NCBI GenBank assembly: GCA_905147135.1
Contig: LR990044.1
Span: 15,194,122 to 15,258,121 of the forward strand
DNA length: 64,000 nucleotides
Direction: 5' to 3'
DNA from: Blastobasis lacticolella
Lineage: Eukaryota; Arthropoda; Insecta; Lepidoptera; Blastobasidae
Of the stretch, positions 10,370 through 20,629 are shown in pieces (within the stretch, counting starts at the first letter, position 1; each line of letters starts with the position of its first letter). Position numbers and translations under genes: made by a program. The notes under the pieces are model-generated. The model did no database searches. It worked only from the letters and a program-made list of their open reading frames with translations, and was not told the origin of the DNA.

Positions 10370-13243
10370 TTAGGCGTTATTAATAAAAATATTTATTGCA
10401 CGAGAAAATTTACGCAGTCCATCAGCAAAGATATCGACGTCGTGCTTCGAGATCAAATCGCCGAGGAGGACACGAGCGCGCATTGTAGGGGTCTGCATTC
10501 CGCGGCGCGTGCGCGCATACGGCAGCGCTACCAGGCGCGGCCGCCGCCGCGGCGCTACGTTCCCCACCACCAGACCAATCTTTTCTAGCACGCGTGGATT
10601 GTCCACCCTGCCATTGAGCAGCAAGTAATAGTGCATTAGGAGCGATACTTTCCGTCTCGATTGCAGAGTTTCCAAACCCACCATGCCCGATACAAATGCA
10701 GAGGGATATAAGTACGGGTAGTAACCAAACCGCTTCTTATATAACCATCGTGCAAACTTACGTTGTATACGTTCTATCATTACAGTATACTTGGCTTCAC
10801 ACGGATCCCATATGATAGCTCCATACTCTATCATGCTACGTACGTATGCGTTATAGAGTACTTGGGCCACTCTGATGTCAGCAAACTGCGATGCCGTACG
10901 CATAATAAAACCTAGAGTTTTATTGGCTCTTTTGCACATATTTGTGATATGGGTGTGGAAATTCAGCTTTACGTCTAGAGTTAGCCCGAGATCTTTAATT
11001 TCCCAAACTCTCTCCAACTGAGCATTAGGAAGACAATATGCAGCACATATGGGGTCGCGAGATGACGAAAACGTTATTACCTTACACTTGGAGGTGTTAA
11101 ACGGCAGTCTATTCACTTCACTCCACTCCGCTAACGCATCTATGTCGCACTGCAAAGCTTCTACGTCAGTTCGGTCACTAATTCGCAGAAATACTTTTAG
11201 GTCATCGGCAAATAATAAGCTTTTTGCTACTCTCAGAACACTTGGAAGATCATTGACCATGATCAGAAACTGAGTGAGTCCCAAAGTGCTACCCTGGCTT
11301 ACCCCAGAACGAGTAAAATATTCACTGGATTCAAAGCCATTTACACAAACGTACTGCATGCGGTTCCTAAGGTAGCTAGCAAAGAAATTGAGTAGCTTTG
11401 GCGAAAATCCGAATAGCGCAAACTTTTTCAGAAGGATGTCGTTGTGAACTAAATCAAATGCTTTTTTGAAATCAAAATAAGCAGCATCAACCTGACCTCC
11501 AGCATCCATCTCAGCAGTGACATAATCCAGAAGGTTGACAAGATTTGTGACAGTTGACCTACCCTTACGAAATCCGTGCTGACTATCATGCAGCTGGTTA
11601 CATATCTGGAGCCGCAAGAGACGATCTATAATAGATTCAAAAACTTTTCCCAGCAATGGAAGATTCGCTATTGGTCTAAAATCATCAATATTCGACTTTG
11701 CCCCTGCCTTTGGAATAGGAGTAACTCTAGAGAGCTTCCACAATGCAGGATAAGTCGAGTTCTTAAGGCAACAGTTGTATAAATACAACAAGGGCTCTTT
11801 AATAACTGGCAAACAGTCCTTAAGAATGTAAGCTGGTATCCCGTCTGGGCCCACAGAGCTAGTACTTTTGAGGCGTTTGACTGCAATGGCTAAATCATAT
11901 TCATCCACGGATTCAATGGCGACGCGTGCAGCGCTCGCCACAGCATGTGAAGCACTCTCCGCCTCCCGCACGTCGAGCCGCGGAACATCACTCTGAAATA
12001 CCGAGCTAAAGTGCACCGCAAAAGCATCGGCTGCCTCTTGCCCAGATACCTCCGAACCCTCATAGATATAACTATCGCGTTGATTTCTGCTACAACGTTT
12101 TTCTTTTATGTGTTTCCAAAACGTAGCAGGTTTATTGATTATGTTAGCCTGTGCCGACAGTGTATACTCTCTGTATGCGCTTTTAATTAATGATTTTACA
12201 TAGCCTCTGTAATATTTAAATAGTTCCATGTTAAACTCCCTACCGTCAGATTTATATTTTTTAAAGTTATAGTATTTTAATTTAATATTTTTTATTATTA
12301 ATGGTGTGAACCACGGAGGATAATTATAAGGCCCCGTACCAGTTGGATTCCGTTTTACAGGCACATGTTTGCCAATTGCAGCGTACAGGTTTTCATAAAA
12401 AGTTTGAACCGATAGATCCACATCTTTTATTGTATACAACTCGGACCAATCTATATTAACTAGTTCGGTATAAAGAGAACCGAAATCCGCTTTCTTAAAA
12501 TTATAAACCGGCACAGAAGCAGATCGCATGGAACGGCATCTAGGCACATTAGATACACGACGTGCCGGCCCGCCTCTACGCGGAATCCGGAGCACTACAT
12601 CTAGCGGGGGATGATACGCATCCGCCGGCACCAGCCGTTCGACCGATTGGCTTACCGACACATCCTCAACCTGAAACTCGCTCAACACGAGGTCTAATAT
12701 CCCACCGTGGATGTTGCGTATTTCATTGTGCTGATTAAATTTACAAAATTCACAGAAGGTATCGAACTGTAATTTTACACTAGAACTGCACGAATTTATA
12801 TTAAAATCGCCTAATATAACCACTTTCATAGTATTTGAGTATTTACAAACAGCATTCTCAATACAGCTTAATACACTTAGATATTGGGCATCTTTGTAAC
12901 TCGGTGGTAAATATACAACGCAACATAAAATTTTTATAAAAGAAGAACTAATGACTGCAAATATTATTTCTTTATCAGGTGTTAAACCATCTATATCCGA
13001 AACCAATCTCATAGTATAGGTCGCATCGACTGCGAGAAGTACTCCCCCCCAGCCAGCGTCCGCAGCCCTGTCCTTACGCAGCACACTCCACCCGGCAGGA
13101 AACAATTCAGCATCATACACAGAGCTATTCAGAAATGTTTCAGTCAATGCTACTACGTTACTATGAGTGTTTATAATGTTGTTATAGAATATTCCAGTTT
13201 TCGATCTTAGGCCTCTAACATTCTGGTAGTATATTGATATTTT
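10370..13243 (-). CDS. LINE ORF2: endonuclease-reverse transcriptase
   Basis: The frame is open for 957 codons after the ORF1 stop. The N-terminus carries an apurinic-type endonuclease domain: IYYQNVRGLRSKTG, LTETFLN, VYLPPSYKD, ILGDFNI and the LDLVLS region. The RT domain (about residues 430-680) has GPDGIPAYILKD, IPKAGAKSNIDDFRPIANL, HGFRKGRSTVTNL, AAYFDFKKAFD and the catalytic FADD (SLLFADDLKVF). The C-terminal region includes YGAIIWDPCEAKY. No stops or frameshifts were seen, so the RT may be functional although the insertion lacks the 5' part of ORF1. There is no ATG near the start: the frame opens directly after a TAA in the same frame as ORF1. Unlike the other LINEs here it has a single full-length frame, so it is young. 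Confidence 0.85.
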   Translation of the reverse strand, partial: KISIYYQNVRGLRSKTGIFYNNIINTHSNVVALTETFLNSSVYDAELFPAGWSVLRKDRAADAGWGGVLLAVDATYTMRLVSDIDGLTPDKEIIFAVISSSFIKILCCVVYLPPSYKDAQYLSVLSCIENAVCKYSNTMKVVILGDFNINSCSSSVKLQFDTFCEFCKFNQHNEIRNIHGGILDLVLSEFQVEDVSVSQSVERLVPADAYHPPLDVVLRIPRRGGPARRVSNVPRCRSMRSASVPVYNFKKADFGSLYTELVNIDWSELYTIKDVDLSVQTFYENLYAAIGKHVPVKRNPTGTGPYNYPPWFTPLIIKNIKLKYYNFKKYKSDGREFNMELFKYYRGYVKSLIKSAYREYTLSAQANIINKPATFWKHIKEKRCSRNQRDSYIYEGSEVSGQEAADAFAVHFSSVFQSDVPRLDVREAESASHAVASAARVAIESVDEYDLAIAVKRLKSTSSVGPDGIPAYILKDCLPVIKEPLLYLYNCCLKNSTYPALWKLSRVTPIPKAGAKSNIDDFRPIANLPLLGKVFESIIDRLLRLQICNQLHDSQHGFRKGRSTVTNLVNLLDYVTAEMDAGGQVDAAYFDFKKAFDLVHNDILLKKFALFGFSPKLLNFFASYLRNRMQYVCVNGFESSEYFTRSGVSQGSTLGLTQFLIMVNDLPSVLRVAKSLLFADDLKVFLRISDRTDVEALQCDIDALAEWSEVNRLPFNTSKCKVITFSSSRDPICAAYCLPNAQLERVWEIKDLGLTLDVKLNFHTHITNMCKRANKTLGFIMRTASQFADIRVAQVLYNAYVRSMIEYGAIIWDPCEAKYTVMIERIQRKFARWLYKKRFGYYPYLYPSAFVSGMVGLETLQSRRKVSLLMHYYLLLNGRVDNPRVLEKIGLVVGNVAPRRRPRLVALPYARTRRGMQTPTMRARVLLGDLISKHDVDIFADGLRKFSRAINIFINNA

Positions 13244-13593
13244 TTATTTATTTTTTTCTTCAACCTTTTTGATACTCCCTCGCGATCGAAAGGACTGGCG
13301 CCATTGTCTGATACAAATACCTTCTGCCCAACTTTCAGCAGCGAGGACCTTATCCACTGCACTACTAGGTACGCCCAGTTTGAAGGATGTATAGTTACCC
13401 CGCGCCTTAAGGGCTTCAACAGTACATACATCGCTTCCACCTATAGTACGCAAATGGTCACGTACCTCCTCAACAGTGGTACCTTGTCGCACGTAGTATA
13501 GATGGAGAAAACGTGTCCGCTCCGCAGCTTGCAAAAGGGTAACCCCCGGCGCGGCAGCTCCCCGCAGGACGACGGGCTGTCGGTCTCGGTGAC
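13244..13593 (-). pseudogene. LINE ORF1 C-terminal part, 5' truncated
   Basis: The frame runs from the 5' edge of the insertion to TAA 13246-13244. It contains HLYYVRQGTTVEEVRDHL and ALKARGNYTSFKLGVP, then WAEGICIRQWR. This resembles the C-terminal domain of insect LINE ORF1 (gag-like) proteins. The N-terminal part, including any zinc knuckles, is missing because of 5' truncation. ORF2 follows in the same frame straight after the stop. Confidence 0.6.
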
Positions 13594-14060
13594 GTATGTA
13601 TGTGTATGTATGTGGATATGAATGTTTGTATGGATGTTAATTCTAGCGCAAAAACTACTTGGCCGATTTTTGTCCGATGGTTACAGGCTCTATGATAATA
13701 CATTCAATATATATTATCTTGAGGATATAAGAACATAAAAACTTCAAAATTTTTCAATTAAGAAAATTGATTCGGTCATGTTGGGAATTTCTATTCACAT
13801 TGATTGATTCTGTTGTGGGATATACCGCACTGCTTAAAAGAGACAGTCTAAAATTTTCCTGACCACCAGCATAATAAGAGAGCATAATGAGAGTTGTAAT
13901 GGATAAAGCTTATAAAATGTAATGTCCTGACGTAATTATTTAAATTAACAGCGACGCAGTCACTGGGTCAGATTAAGTTTGTGGCACTGCATCATAGCCT
14001 GCTTCATCTTACTGAAGGAGGCTATGCACTGCATAGACAGACAGGTAAAAAAATCCTAGG

Positions 14061-14998
14061 TTTGGACCATGGACTTACTACCCAAAGGGACTGCGCACTG
14101 CTTTGACTAAAACCGGGCAGAGCAAGAGTCACCATTGATAGTCCTTTGTCCCTTTCTAACAGTGTAAACATAATGTTATTGGCTTAATCACCGTCATTTT
14201 TAATTTACAAGTGTCATGTTTGGTGTTGCCATTATTGGAGAAATATATTTACCGTGAATTTGGTATTATTATGGGGTAATCCGTACAATCCGAAAAGTAG
14301 TTGTCAAAATACCTTTTGATCTACTGAACGTTTCTCCGACAAACGTCGAGTCGACATAATTATCAACCTACGACTTTTTGTTCCACAAAACAGATTAAAG
14401 AGTTCGGTAACGATTTATTCTACAACACTAGTTCCTAAAGAGAAGTGATAGTACTCGCCGATATCTACATTTCGGGTGACAGCTGTCAAACTTAAAACTG
14501 TCATTCTACCATTCGAACTAGTGTTGTAAGACCAATCGTTTCCGAGTTACAACAGTTATAAGTTTGACAGCTGCCATCCGAAATGTAGATCTCGACAAGC
14601 ACTATCATTTCTCTTTAGAAACTAGTGTTCTAGCACCAATAGTTTAGGAGTTATTGCAGTTTTAAGTTTGACAGCTGTCATTCGAAATGTAGATCAACAA
14701 GTACTATAATTTCTCTCTAGAAACTAGTATTTTAGGACCAATGGGTTCCGAGTAGTAGGGAATCCTTGGGCTGGACCCTGGTGAAAATATGACCTTCAGA
14801 TTGCACCCGGTCCGTGTCTGCCTGGCCCTGATCGGTAGGTCGGTGTCCGCGCTAAGTAATAAAAGTAATTCGGAATTTGCATCAACAATGGTGGCAACAC
14901 TAGAAAGGGACACAGGACTATCGATGGTGACTCTCGCTCTGCCCGGTTTTAGTCAAAGCAGTGCGCAGTCCCTTTGGGTAGTAAGTCCATGGTTTGGA
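14061..14998. repeat. About 100-bp inverted repeat arms (MITE-like)
   Basis: Left arm 14061-14165 and right arm 14897-14998 are about 90% reverse-complementary, starting from TTTGGACCATGGACTTACT. A third partial end of this family (GTAGTAAGTCCATGG) lies at about 17981-17995, outside the pair. The interior includes E1-type 104-bp units at 14400-14760 in both orientations. Confidence 0.6.
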
Positions 14999-15365
14999 CA
15001 TTGTCAATGACAGGCATGTCATTGTCTTTGTCATACACTGCCACTAATGACAAATGTAACTCCATACTCCGTTAGGAAGACCTGCCCTGTGGTTGTGATT
15101 TCTATGGCGATGACAGGCTATGAGCGAGTTAATTAGCCATAATAATATGTATCATAATAATGTGATGCTGGGGAATTCTAGTTATTATTTTAGTTTCTTT
15201 TTGGCCACATCCGTCGGCGTTTTTATGTATCAAAAGGTGTGTGTGACGCATTTTACGCATTTTTGCCGTTGTGCCCCTTAAAAGGAATTTTCTTACAGAG
15301 CCACAAACTCGTTTGCCACCTAGGTGGTATAAAAAAAAATGTTTAATGGGTCCGTACACGTTCCC

Positions 15366-15842
15366 CGAGGTACCGGGTTCGAAACTAAGTTTTGCTAATG
15401 ACTCTTTTCTGAGTTATGTACATTAGTCGAAAACTAAGCGATGTTCTTACGGTGAGGGAAAACATAGTGATGAAGGCTAATTACGTAACGCTGTTGCCAA
15501 CAATTTTCTGATTTCAATTATTGAAATTCATACTTTTGCGATTCTGTATTATCGATTTCATGTGTTTAGTTGCTAACAAAGATCCATTGCAATAAGCTGA
15601 AATTATTAAATCCATCATTGCTTGCAACAGAGTTACATAATTAGGCTACTGTACTTTAGTCGTAATTAGGCGACTGAATCCATAATCCAATCTGAACAGG
15701 TTCCCCTGTTAACAGAGGTCAGATGGTACCCGCTCCACTGTAATTACCTGATCTGATCTACCAAATCCTGGATCATGGTCAAGGCAGACACCGGGCCCTC
15801 ACGCGCAAGAGCACATCCGGGACATTAACGTCAAGGTGACCA
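15366..15842 (+). mobile_element. SINE (family S2) split by a MITE
   Basis: The box-B-like GGTACCGGGTTCGAA head remnant is at about 15370, followed by GAGTTATGTACATTAGTCG, GGTGAGGGAAAACA, the body at 15690-15800, and the GGGACATTAACG 3' end. The full family member is at 34097-34487 on the other strand. The box A part is missing. Confidence 0.65.
15477..15644. mobile_element. 168-bp MITE nested in the S2 SINE
   Basis: The ends are inverted repeats of about 21 bp: CTAATTACGTAACGCTGTTG at the left and its near complement at 15624-15644, with two mismatches. The SINE body resumes shortly after it. Confidence 0.55.
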
Positions 15843-16187
15843 TGTTGTACATACCATGATTCTAAGGAAAACTAGTTCTATCTAGTTTATTTTGGGCACA
15901 TCCGTCGGCTATTTTATGTAACATCAAAAGGTATGTCACGCGTCACGCCGCATTACCGTGTTTTCTCAAAGCGAACGCTTTACACGCATTATTGAACTTA
16001 GCCCTCTCCTCTTAAAAAGAGTATTGTCTTCCCTCATTGATTTCTCTTCGCTATGACGAAAAAAGCTTCTTACTCCGGGCGTAAAAGGAGTTTCTTCTTT
16101 CATCATTTACTCTACGGCTTGTTTCAGTGTTGCATGAGTGTTGCAGTTTTGCTAAAAATATTTAGTTTTCAAAAAATAATTGTTAAG

Positions 16188-16600
16188 AATGAGCAGTTTT
16201 CCAATAGGTATCTTAAGCATTCCTAACCACTCACAAGATGGCGCCCCGACAATTTTGGTAATTGATAATCGTTTGAAATAGGTTCTTAGCAAACAGAATA
16301 TAAACACTGGGTACGTTTTATTGGATAATATTGTATTTGTCAACAGTTTTCAACCATTTTAGAGGTTGTAATAATAATGGAATATAGTGCCAACTTCTAT
16401 AAATATTTCTTTTTACACTTACTTTAACCTTTAACAATAATGGTTATATTAATAAACAATTTATTTTTAAGTTTAGTATTAGTTGGCTGCATGAAATCAC
16501 TGCAACCATCATACAGATTAAAAAAATATTACCAAAATTGTAGGAGCGCCATCTATTGATGCTTTTTGAACTGTCAATATCTACTGGAAAACTCCTCATT
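16188..16600. mobile_element. 413-bp MITE with long imperfect inverted ends
   Basis: The left end AATGAGCAGTTTTCC and the right end (reverse complement AATGAGGAGTTTTCC) extend as imperfect inverted repeats for about 75 bp, including AGATGGCGC and ACAATTTTGGTAAT. Confidence 0.6.
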
Positions 16601-16936
16601 GGCTAGACTTAGATTTCTTTTTTCAACTGATACCAGTTTGGTATTTTACATTCTTCCGTTTCTCATTCACTTTGTACCGGCTGAATCTTAGTGAACACCT
16701 TGTATGAACCAATAGACCGTGTCCATTTGTCCTCAACTGGTTGAAGACATGATTTTGGGACAATATTACGACAAAATATTTTAAAACGTAGTTATTTCTG
16801 TCCTTTACGAATGTTTACTTAAACTGAGTGTATACCATGGTGGCTCATTCACAATTATAACTACAAAGTATAACATCAGTAGTAAGTATAAAGAGAGTGT
16901 ATAAAACTTAAATAACTCGGAAACCATTGCTCTTAG

Positions 16937-17440
16937 AAAACTAGATCCTAAAAAGAAATGATAGTGCCCGTTGATATCTATAAGTATTTGCTGTTCTGGA
17001 ACAAGCGTTTTAAGGCCAATAGTTTCAGAGGTTTAAGATTGACAGCTGTCAATCGAAATGTAGATCTCGACGAGCACTATCATTTCTCTTCAGGAACTAG
17101 TGTTCAAGGAGCGATAGTTTCAGAGTTATTACAGTATTAAGTTCGACAGCTGTCAACCGAAATGTAGATACCAATGAGCACTATCATTTCTCTTCAGGAA
17201 CCAGTGTTCTAGAAGCGATAGTTTCAGAGTTATTGCAGTATTAAGTTTGACAGCTATCATACGGAATGTAGATCTCGACGAGTACTATCATTTTTCTTTA
17301 GGAACTAGTATTCTAGCACCAATAGTTTCAGAGTAATTACAGTTTTAAGTTTGACAGGTGCCAACCAAAATGTAGATTTCTACGAGTACCAGCATTTATT
17401 TTTAGAAAATAGTTTTCTAGAACCAAACATGCCTTATTTA
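16937..17440 (+). repeat. Tandem 104-bp repeat inside E1, about five units
   Basis: The GACAGCTGTC-type palindrome recurs at 17041, 17145, 17249 and 17353, an exact 104-bp period. Each unit also has TAGATCTCGACGAGCACTA and CATTTCTCTT(T/C)AGGAACTAG-like sequence. Other E1 copies carry two to four units (2400-2720, 30010-30330, 46650-47050 and 50700-51000). Confidence 0.8.
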
Positions 17441-17967
17441 TAATTCGGGATGAACTGAGAAGAGAATGACGACAGGATCACGAAAGCGAAACAACTTCTA
17501 TAATGTTAAAGAATCACAAAAAGGGGAGGGGCTTACGCATCAGCGGTCAAACTTTCTTTGACAAGGTCGGTTTCCTATTTCATTCACACGCGTTGTATCT
17601 GTACTAAAAAAAGTAGACAGATATATGTGTGTGAACTGTGTCACATAAAGAGGAAAGATTCGAACTGTTGATAAAAAGAAACAGTTAGATGTGACGTTTT
17701 ATGTTGACATCTGCTGACATCGCGCCGCACGCTGCACGATGGGGCCAAATTGAAAAACGTGGACAAAATAAATACAGAACTGACATTTCGGGCTTGGATT
17801 GCGGGTGTTGCCCCATCATGCCGTGCGCCGCGCGCTGCACAGTGGTACATTTCGCCACATGTCAATGTACTTGCATACAAATTGCTCGGCGTGTAACAAG
17901 TTTTGCCACATCGTGCAGTGCGCCGCGGGGCGCACTGCATGAGTGTGCGTTCAAGATAAGACCCCCA

Positions 17968-19086
17968 GATTATTTTTGGGTAGTAAGTCCATGGATTATT
18001 GCCATAACCACACTTTATCATTTTTACTACTGTCAGTCAATACCACAGACATACCAGACTAAACACAAATCACAAATATTCCCAGTTCGCTTACTTTACA
18101 ATGATTATGAATCTTGCTATCCCGTTTTGTCGTCTATGCATATAAGCTCTAAGATGATGACGCGCGCAATGTTTTGAACTTTCGACATGCTGCTCAAGGT
18201 AACAACGACCTGACGTTTCATTTGAAACAACGGTGTAAATTTTATAAAGAAAGCGCAAATTATGGAAATACACCTGGATTATCCTTTCATCGGTAGTAAG
18301 TAAGTAAGTAATTTCAATCGTGGTCGCGGCGATCGGGAATCAATTTTAGAAATTGTGACAAAAATATGCATCGTAATAATGTGAATTTGCAATAATTGAA
18401 ATGCTTTACCTTAAAACAATATGCCATTAAAGATAGATTTAAAATTATTGGCAAATTAAGCAATATTTCGGTGATCGAAAATATTTTGATGCTAACAGGG
18501 TCGGATTTGTATAAAATTTTAATTGTATAAAATTTTAATACTCAAATCTTGTAAATAGCGGTCCTCAATTTTAAATGTATAAATTAGGGTTTCATACCAA
18601 AAATGTACCTAAATGACATTTTTAATGTTCTGACATTTTATGAAACAACTTAACGGATTAATCGCGTATTTACATTTATTTGTTTTTCTAGGCTTCTTAA
18701 AGACCAGACATGGCGACGTCTGGGTTGTAAATTGGAAGTGTTGCGTTGTAAACATTTTGAAGAACAAGATAATAAGTAGATGCAAGTCACTTCAGTCCTG
18801 GTGTATCAACATTATATGAATATGAATTTATACTGAAAATAAAGAATATGCTGCCTGTTTAATATATGAATGTACCTATCCTTTTCATATTTTTTATGAC
18901 TATGTCCTCTAGAGGGCATCATATTCAATTTATTGTGAAGTCACATAGGCCAACCTGTGGATAATGAAGATACTTCTAACGATAAGTAAGTAGGTACCTA
19001 CTTAGTTTAGAAGTTATGAGACAACAAATAAACATTTATATCGGTCAAAATCTGCAAAACCCTAATTCATGCAAAAGCAAGCACTG
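17968..19086. other. AT-rich sequence with no recognised gene
   Basis: I see only a short AAGT microsatellite (about 18293-18308) and a palindrome AAGTAGGTACCTACTT (about 18987). No coding sequence is supported. Confidence 0.5.
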
Positions 19087-19122
19087 CTCGATCCTACATA
19101 CCGTGAGGTATGTAGGATCGAG
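19087..19122. repeat. Perfect 16-bp hairpin with GTGA loop
   Basis: CTCGATCCTACATACC, then GTGA, then its exact reverse complement. The flanking sequence shows no gene. It could be a recent inverted duplication, the core of a tiny foldback element or a small hairpin RNA; nothing here decides. Confidence 0.7.
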
Positions 19123-19444
19123 AGATCAAAAAGACGGTGGTAGGTATCAGGGCGTGGGTTTGATTCACTAGACACCTTACCTTTTATTATAATGTCAATA
19201 TAAAATTATGAGGACAAGTTTAAAAAAATGATAAAAGCATCCGGTGCGAAATATACTCACAAGTCAGATTTGTTTATATTTGTTACGAGTATTTTTTCGT
19301 AGCAAAATATAACATTGCAGGTGGGTACCTTGTTTCGTCCCTTTATTTGCATTTGTGTGTGTGTTTTAGACATTTTGTCTCGAATTGAAACTCGGTATGT
19401 TCTCTCTGCTTCTGTAGATAAAATATTTTCTCTATGGTCAATAC

Positions 19445-20147
19445 GGACCACGCTAAGTCCGAACTGCTTTAAAAAAAAAAAAACTCTGTATGGCAACTAA
19501 TGCCATGTCTTTTATCCGTCATAGAACGTCATTCATAAAAGTCATAACAAAGAATTTGACTGACTTGAAAAATATTGTTGAGGCGATTGGCACATTAGAG
19601 CGCAGTATTCATTCTGGCGAAATTTGGAAATATGTGTAATTTTTATATTGTTTTATATACCATAAAAAATTTAGGAATTCTCCAAATTGTTATAATCTTT
19701 TCATAAAATTATATTATTTAGGCGAAAAATAATTTGAGAACTGAGTAACGGAATACCTATTTGACAATCCTGGAGACCTCCCTTCACAGTAGCGGTCTAT
19801 TTGACGCCTTTTTATGTAGAAAATACAGCGCCAAAAACTTATCTGACCCGCAGCCCGTGTCAAATGTTGCAAAGAAAAAAAACTACGGATCCGCACGAAC
19901 GCGCGTGGATGCGTTGTCAGTGTGTTCGACTATGAGTAATTTTCATAGAAACCGATGACAGCTCATATAACTTTATGTCACGCACTATCGCACGTCACGT
20001 ACAACTGTACGGTGCTGCGTTCCAGTGTGCGGATCGCCTAAATAATAATGGACAATGACTGACAAGGACAGATTATCCAATAGATATTGCCATATCCACA
20101 TTTTATACTTTCTACCACTGTCAGTTGATTCGGACTAAGCGTGGTCC
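19445..20147. mobile_element. 703-bp MITE (family M1), copy 1
   Basis: The inverted ends are GGACCACGCTAAGTCCGAA and its near complement at 20129-20147. TA-rich flanks fit a 2-bp TA target, as in Tc1/mariner-type MITEs. A second copy of the same length lies inverted at 58875-59577. A 65-codon frame at 19761 survives in both copies but resembles no transposase. Confidence 0.75.
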
Positions 20148-20629
20148 TATTATATCGTGATGTTATTCGATAACACCGTAGCGTCATACGCTCATGCTGT
20201 TCAAACCGCAGCTCAAAATACCTGCCAGCGTCTCGTTTCCTCTAAATATAACTTTGGGGTAAAAATATTTTATTAGTTATTTAGGGGTTATGGTCTTTAT
20301 GTCAAAAGTGAATAGGTATCTTATAAGTAAGCACGCCACATCTTCAACCTCATAGGTGAGATGAAGTAAAATTTGGTTCCTAGATGATACCCAGTGTCTG
20401 ATGATGGAGCCAGTAGGTTCTTTTTATTGGCGCCGATCACTCCCTGCATTGCGACTTCTAACCAACACCTAAGGGTGTGGCCCTACTGCCAGCCACTAAC
20501 AGTGACGAGAGCGAAGGATGGACTCAAGTTTCGCAAAAGAAACAGAAACAACAGCAGCCGAGAAAGAAGAAAATTCTTGTAGGCGAAGGCGAGTAGGATG
20601 CAGATCTACTGACTGTAGATAGAATTATA
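20148..20629. other. No recognised gene; probable 5' remnant of the LINE to the right
   Basis: No frame here is supported as coding. The last 100 bases may belong to ORF1 of the LINE remnant starting at 20630. Confidence 0.4.

Larger units (their letters stand above)
10153..13593 (-). mobile_element. 5'-truncated non-LTR retrotransposon with near-intact ORF2
   Basis: A 3441-bp insertion is flanked by a 7-bp duplication GTATGTA (10146-10152 and 13594-13600). Its 3' end on the minus strand is a (TAAA)4 tail at 10153-10168. It carries the C-terminal part of ORF1 and a complete-looking ORF2 (endonuclease plus RT). The uninterrupted E1 at 46170 gives the empty site. The tail and protein suggest the Jockey/CR1 group; the exact clade is undecided. 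It is the least damaged retrotransposon in the window. Confidence 0.85.
13839..16725. mobile_element. 2.9-kb composite insertion inside the second E1 copy
   Basis: Its limits come from comparison with the copy at 46430, where GCACTGCTTAAA runs directly into TTTGTCCTC. The insertion holds a pair of inverted arms (14061-14998), inverted 104-bp-type units (14400-14760), a SINE split by a MITE (15366-15842), two related stretches sharing CACATCCGTCGGC (15208 and 15898), and another MITE (16188-16600). No protein gene was recognised. Confidence 0.5.
9897..17967 (+). mobile_element. Second E1 copy, left-truncated and split by two insertions
   Basis: E1 sequence is present as 9897-10152, 13594-13838 and 16726-17967, in the same order as the uninterrupted copy at 45274-47567. 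The first gap is a LINE (10153-13593). The second is 2.9 kb of MITE/SINE-rich DNA (13839-16725). The right end is complete: a GC-rich palindrome near 17915, then GCACTGCATGAGTGTGCG and TTCAAGATAA. The left end is missing. Confidence 0.65.

Noticed and set aside
16937..17440. CRISPR-like array
   Set aside because: The 104-bp units are contiguous diverged tandem repeats without unique spacers, in a eukaryotic transposable element.
19761..19958. 65-codon protein gene in M1
   Set aside because: Conservation between two copies of a MITE is expected from recent common origin; no domain or start context supports coding.
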